A stretch of 15,918 nucleotides of DNA. Source: an uncultured Parasphingopyxis sp. (GTDB lineage: Bacteria; Pseudomonadota; Alphaproteobacteria; Sphingomonadales; Sphingomonadaceae). The position numbers and the translations under genes are program-made. How positions within the stretch are numbered: position 1 is the first letter of the stretch; the number at the start of each line of letters is the position of its first letter. The stretch is taken from assembly GCA_905479515.1 (NCBI GenBank), contig CAJQMX010000265.1, positions 1 through 15,918 of the forward strand, written 5' to 3'. This document shows positions 14,997 through 15,918 of the stretch, one piece after another. The notes under the pieces were generated by a model. That model saw only the letters and a program-made list of their open reading frames with translations, was not told where the DNA came from and ran no database searches.

Positions 14997-15014
14997 CCCC
15001 AGCGAAGGCTGGGG
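14997..15014 (+). repeat. Right copy of 18-bp direct repeat (target-site duplication)
   Basis: CCCCAGCGAAGGCTGGGG is identical to 768-785 in the same orientation. It joins directly to the rest of the REP element on its right, so this copy retains the native right context and the left copy the native left context. Confidence 0.75.
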
Positions 15015-15088
15015 CCTAAACCGATGGTAGCGAGACTCGCATAGGCGGGTTGGTTGCCAGCCTGCGCTGGCGTTACGGTTGTTAACCG
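15015..15088 (+). repeat. Remainder of the REP/BIME-like element with further hairpins
   Basis: Palindromes are GCGAG-A-CTCGC (15030-15040), GCCAGC-CTGC-GCTGGC (15056-15071) and CGGTT-GTT-AACCG (15076-15088). The reverse complement of the second resembles the 18-bp hairpin (CCAGCGCAGGCTGG against CCAGCGAAGGCTGG), so the whole is a REP, spacer, inverted REP unit. The last hairpin overlaps the stop of the DUF3885 gene and may end its transcript. Confidence 0.6.
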
Positions 15089-15708
15089 AATTGTTGGTCC
15101 ATTTTCTCGCGGTCATAATCCAACAGCCAATCGTTGAACTTTGTATAAAATGGTTCAATTGTCTTCTTGTCCATCGCAACAACGTCCATCCCGCGGTCGT
15201 CATATACGTGGACAATCATTCGCTTGTGCAAATCGACAAAATGGATATCGGTCCATTCGGCATAGGGTTCGACACCCATGTCCTCGGCGACGCAATTCCA
15301 GAGCAGTTTGTCGAGCTCCGCCGGTTCTTTGGTTAGACGACAGGAATACCAATGCCGATATCTCAAGTCTTCAAAATCGTCATCTTGCCGCACAGCGCCG
15401 AGATAGCCCAAGCGCGAACTATCAAACCCGATATCCTCGAGTTGCCTTATCGCCCGGTTTGTCGCTGGCACAGGCTTTTTGGGGCCATAGCGCGAGAACA
15501 GCACCGTCAACTTATCGGAATTTTCGACACACGCATGTGTAATTGCTTTCGCTCGTGCCAGTGCATCGAGAAATCGCTCAATGTGCATCGTGCCAGAACT
15601 CGTTTCCACGTCAGATAGTTCAAACCGAAGCCCCCACGGAAATTCGTAAAAGATGGCGTGCGGGAACTCTTGCAAGCCGAATGCAGCCTCAATTTGCTGA
15701 AATTTCAT
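15082..15708 (-). CDS. DUF3885 domain protein
   Basis: This is a 208-residue soluble protein. The C-terminus, IVHVYDDRGMDVVAMDKKTIEPFYTKFNDWLLDYDREKMDQQF, matches the signature end of DUF3885 proteins (DDRG-D, then a Y/F-N-W-LDYDR helix). The N-terminal part FYEFPWGLRFELSD and the YRHWYSCRLTK strand also fit. The family has no established function. An AGGA ribosome site lies about eight bases before ATG 15708. It follows grpE in the same direction with a 27-bp gap, so it may be read from the grpE transcript. It is outside the mobile element; its GC content resembles the right flank. Confidence 0.8.
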   Translation of the reverse strand: MKFQQIEAAFGLQEFPHAIFYEFPWGLRFELSDVETSSGTMHIERFLDALARAKAITHACVENSDKLTVLFSRYGPKKPVPATNRAIRQLEDIGFDSSRLGYLGAVRQDDDFEDLRYRHWYSCRLTKEPAELDKLLWNCVAEDMGVEPYAEWTDIHFVDLHKRMIVHVYDDRGMDVVAMDKKTIEPFYTKFNDWLLDYDREKMDQQFG

Positions 15709-15735
15709 CTGCTCATCCTTGGCAGTAGAGGGCTG

Positions 15736-15918
15736 TCACTCCGGCTTCTTCGCCACGCCCACAAACGCCGGCCGCAACAGGCGGTCCTTGATCATGTAGC
15801 CGGACTGCATTTCCTGCACGATCGTGCCGGGTTCCTTTTCGTCGGTGGGGATTTCGACCATTGCCTGATGCTGGTTGGGGTCGAGCGGCAGGCCGATAGA
15901 GGCAACGCGCTTGATACC
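15736..15918 (-). CDS. grpE: GrpE nucleotide exchange factor, C-terminal fragment
   Basis: These are the last 60 residues of GrpE; the 5' part lies beyond the window. The sequence GIKRVASIGLPLDPNQHQAM, then EIPTDEKEPGTIVQEMQSGY, then MIKDRLLRPAFVGVAKKPE, is the beta domain that contacts the DnaK nucleotide-binding domain to release ADP; the FDPN/LDPN-x-HQA and GY-x-x-x-x-RLLRP-x-x-V-x-V strings are diagnostic. It is cytoplasmic and part of the heat-shock chaperone cycle. It is a core chromosomal gene, which shows that the element sits in the chromosome or a chromosome-like replicon. Confidence 0.95.
   Translation of the reverse strand, partial: GIKRVASIGLPLDPNQHQAMVEIPTDEKEPGTIVQEMQSGYMIKDRLLRPAFVGVAKKPE

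Noticed and set aside
768..15014. The two outer repeats as merely two independent REP copies in inverted orientation
   Set aside because: The asymmetric GAAG loop is in the same orientation at both ends, and the adjoining 15 bp is inverted and shared. Together these fit a duplication plus TIR better, although genome-wide copy data are needed.
14928..15081. tRNA gene as the insertion target, as in several casposons
   Set aside because: No cloverleaf or tRNA 3' end can be formed at either boundary; the target is a REP hairpin.

Overview
The window looks like an alphaproteobacterial chromosome, probably a sphingomonad or erythrobacter relative. This is an inference from the GC-rich flanking genes (a serine-hydrolase 3' end on the left, grpE on the right) and from the REP-type palindromes between genes. 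No rRNA, tRNA or species marker is present to confirm it.

Layout. Positions 2-139 hold the 3' end of a beta-lactamase-fold serine hydrolase. Positions 165-664 hold a compact unit in which a DUF559 endonuclease gene sits between imperfect inverted arms of about 73 bp. From about 786 to 14996 lies an AT-richer island of about 14.2 kb. After it come a DUF3885 gene (15082-15708) and the 3' end of grpE (15736-15918).

The island has the ends of a transposon. A 15-bp perfect terminal inverted repeat lies at 786-800 and 14982-14996. Immediately outside it is an exact 18-bp direct repeat (768-785 and 14997-15014). That repeat is a REP hairpin; removing the island and one copy restores a two-hairpin REP/BIME-like element. 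The island has no recognisable transposase or integrase. It does encode a Cas1 with its catalytic residues intact and no CRISPR array, two DNA-binding-type proteins, an HNH nuclease and a complete family B DNA polymerase with proofreading exonuclease. Cas1, PolB, HNH and HTH proteins together with TIRs and a target-site duplication are the hallmarks of casposons, the self-synthesising transposons thought to be ancestral to the CRISPR adaptation module.

How the genes work together (inference). The centre (3445-9019) is the mobility and replication core. cas1 and an HTH gene diverge from a 62-bp shared promoter region, and a tightly coupled operon runs HTH-HNH-PolB. Both ends carry what look like anti-phage cargo modules, each transcribed outward. 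On the left is a pair of overlapping genes whose proteins both carry the RX4H motif of HEPN ribonucleases. On the right is a 1449-residue PD-(D/E)XK nuclease-STAND NTPase of the Avs/Cap4-like type, coupled by a 4-bp overlap to a 469-residue partner of unknown function. The main result is therefore a casposon-like element that carries defence genes and has inserted into, and duplicated, a palindromic repeat, much as Cas1 duplicates a CRISPR repeat.
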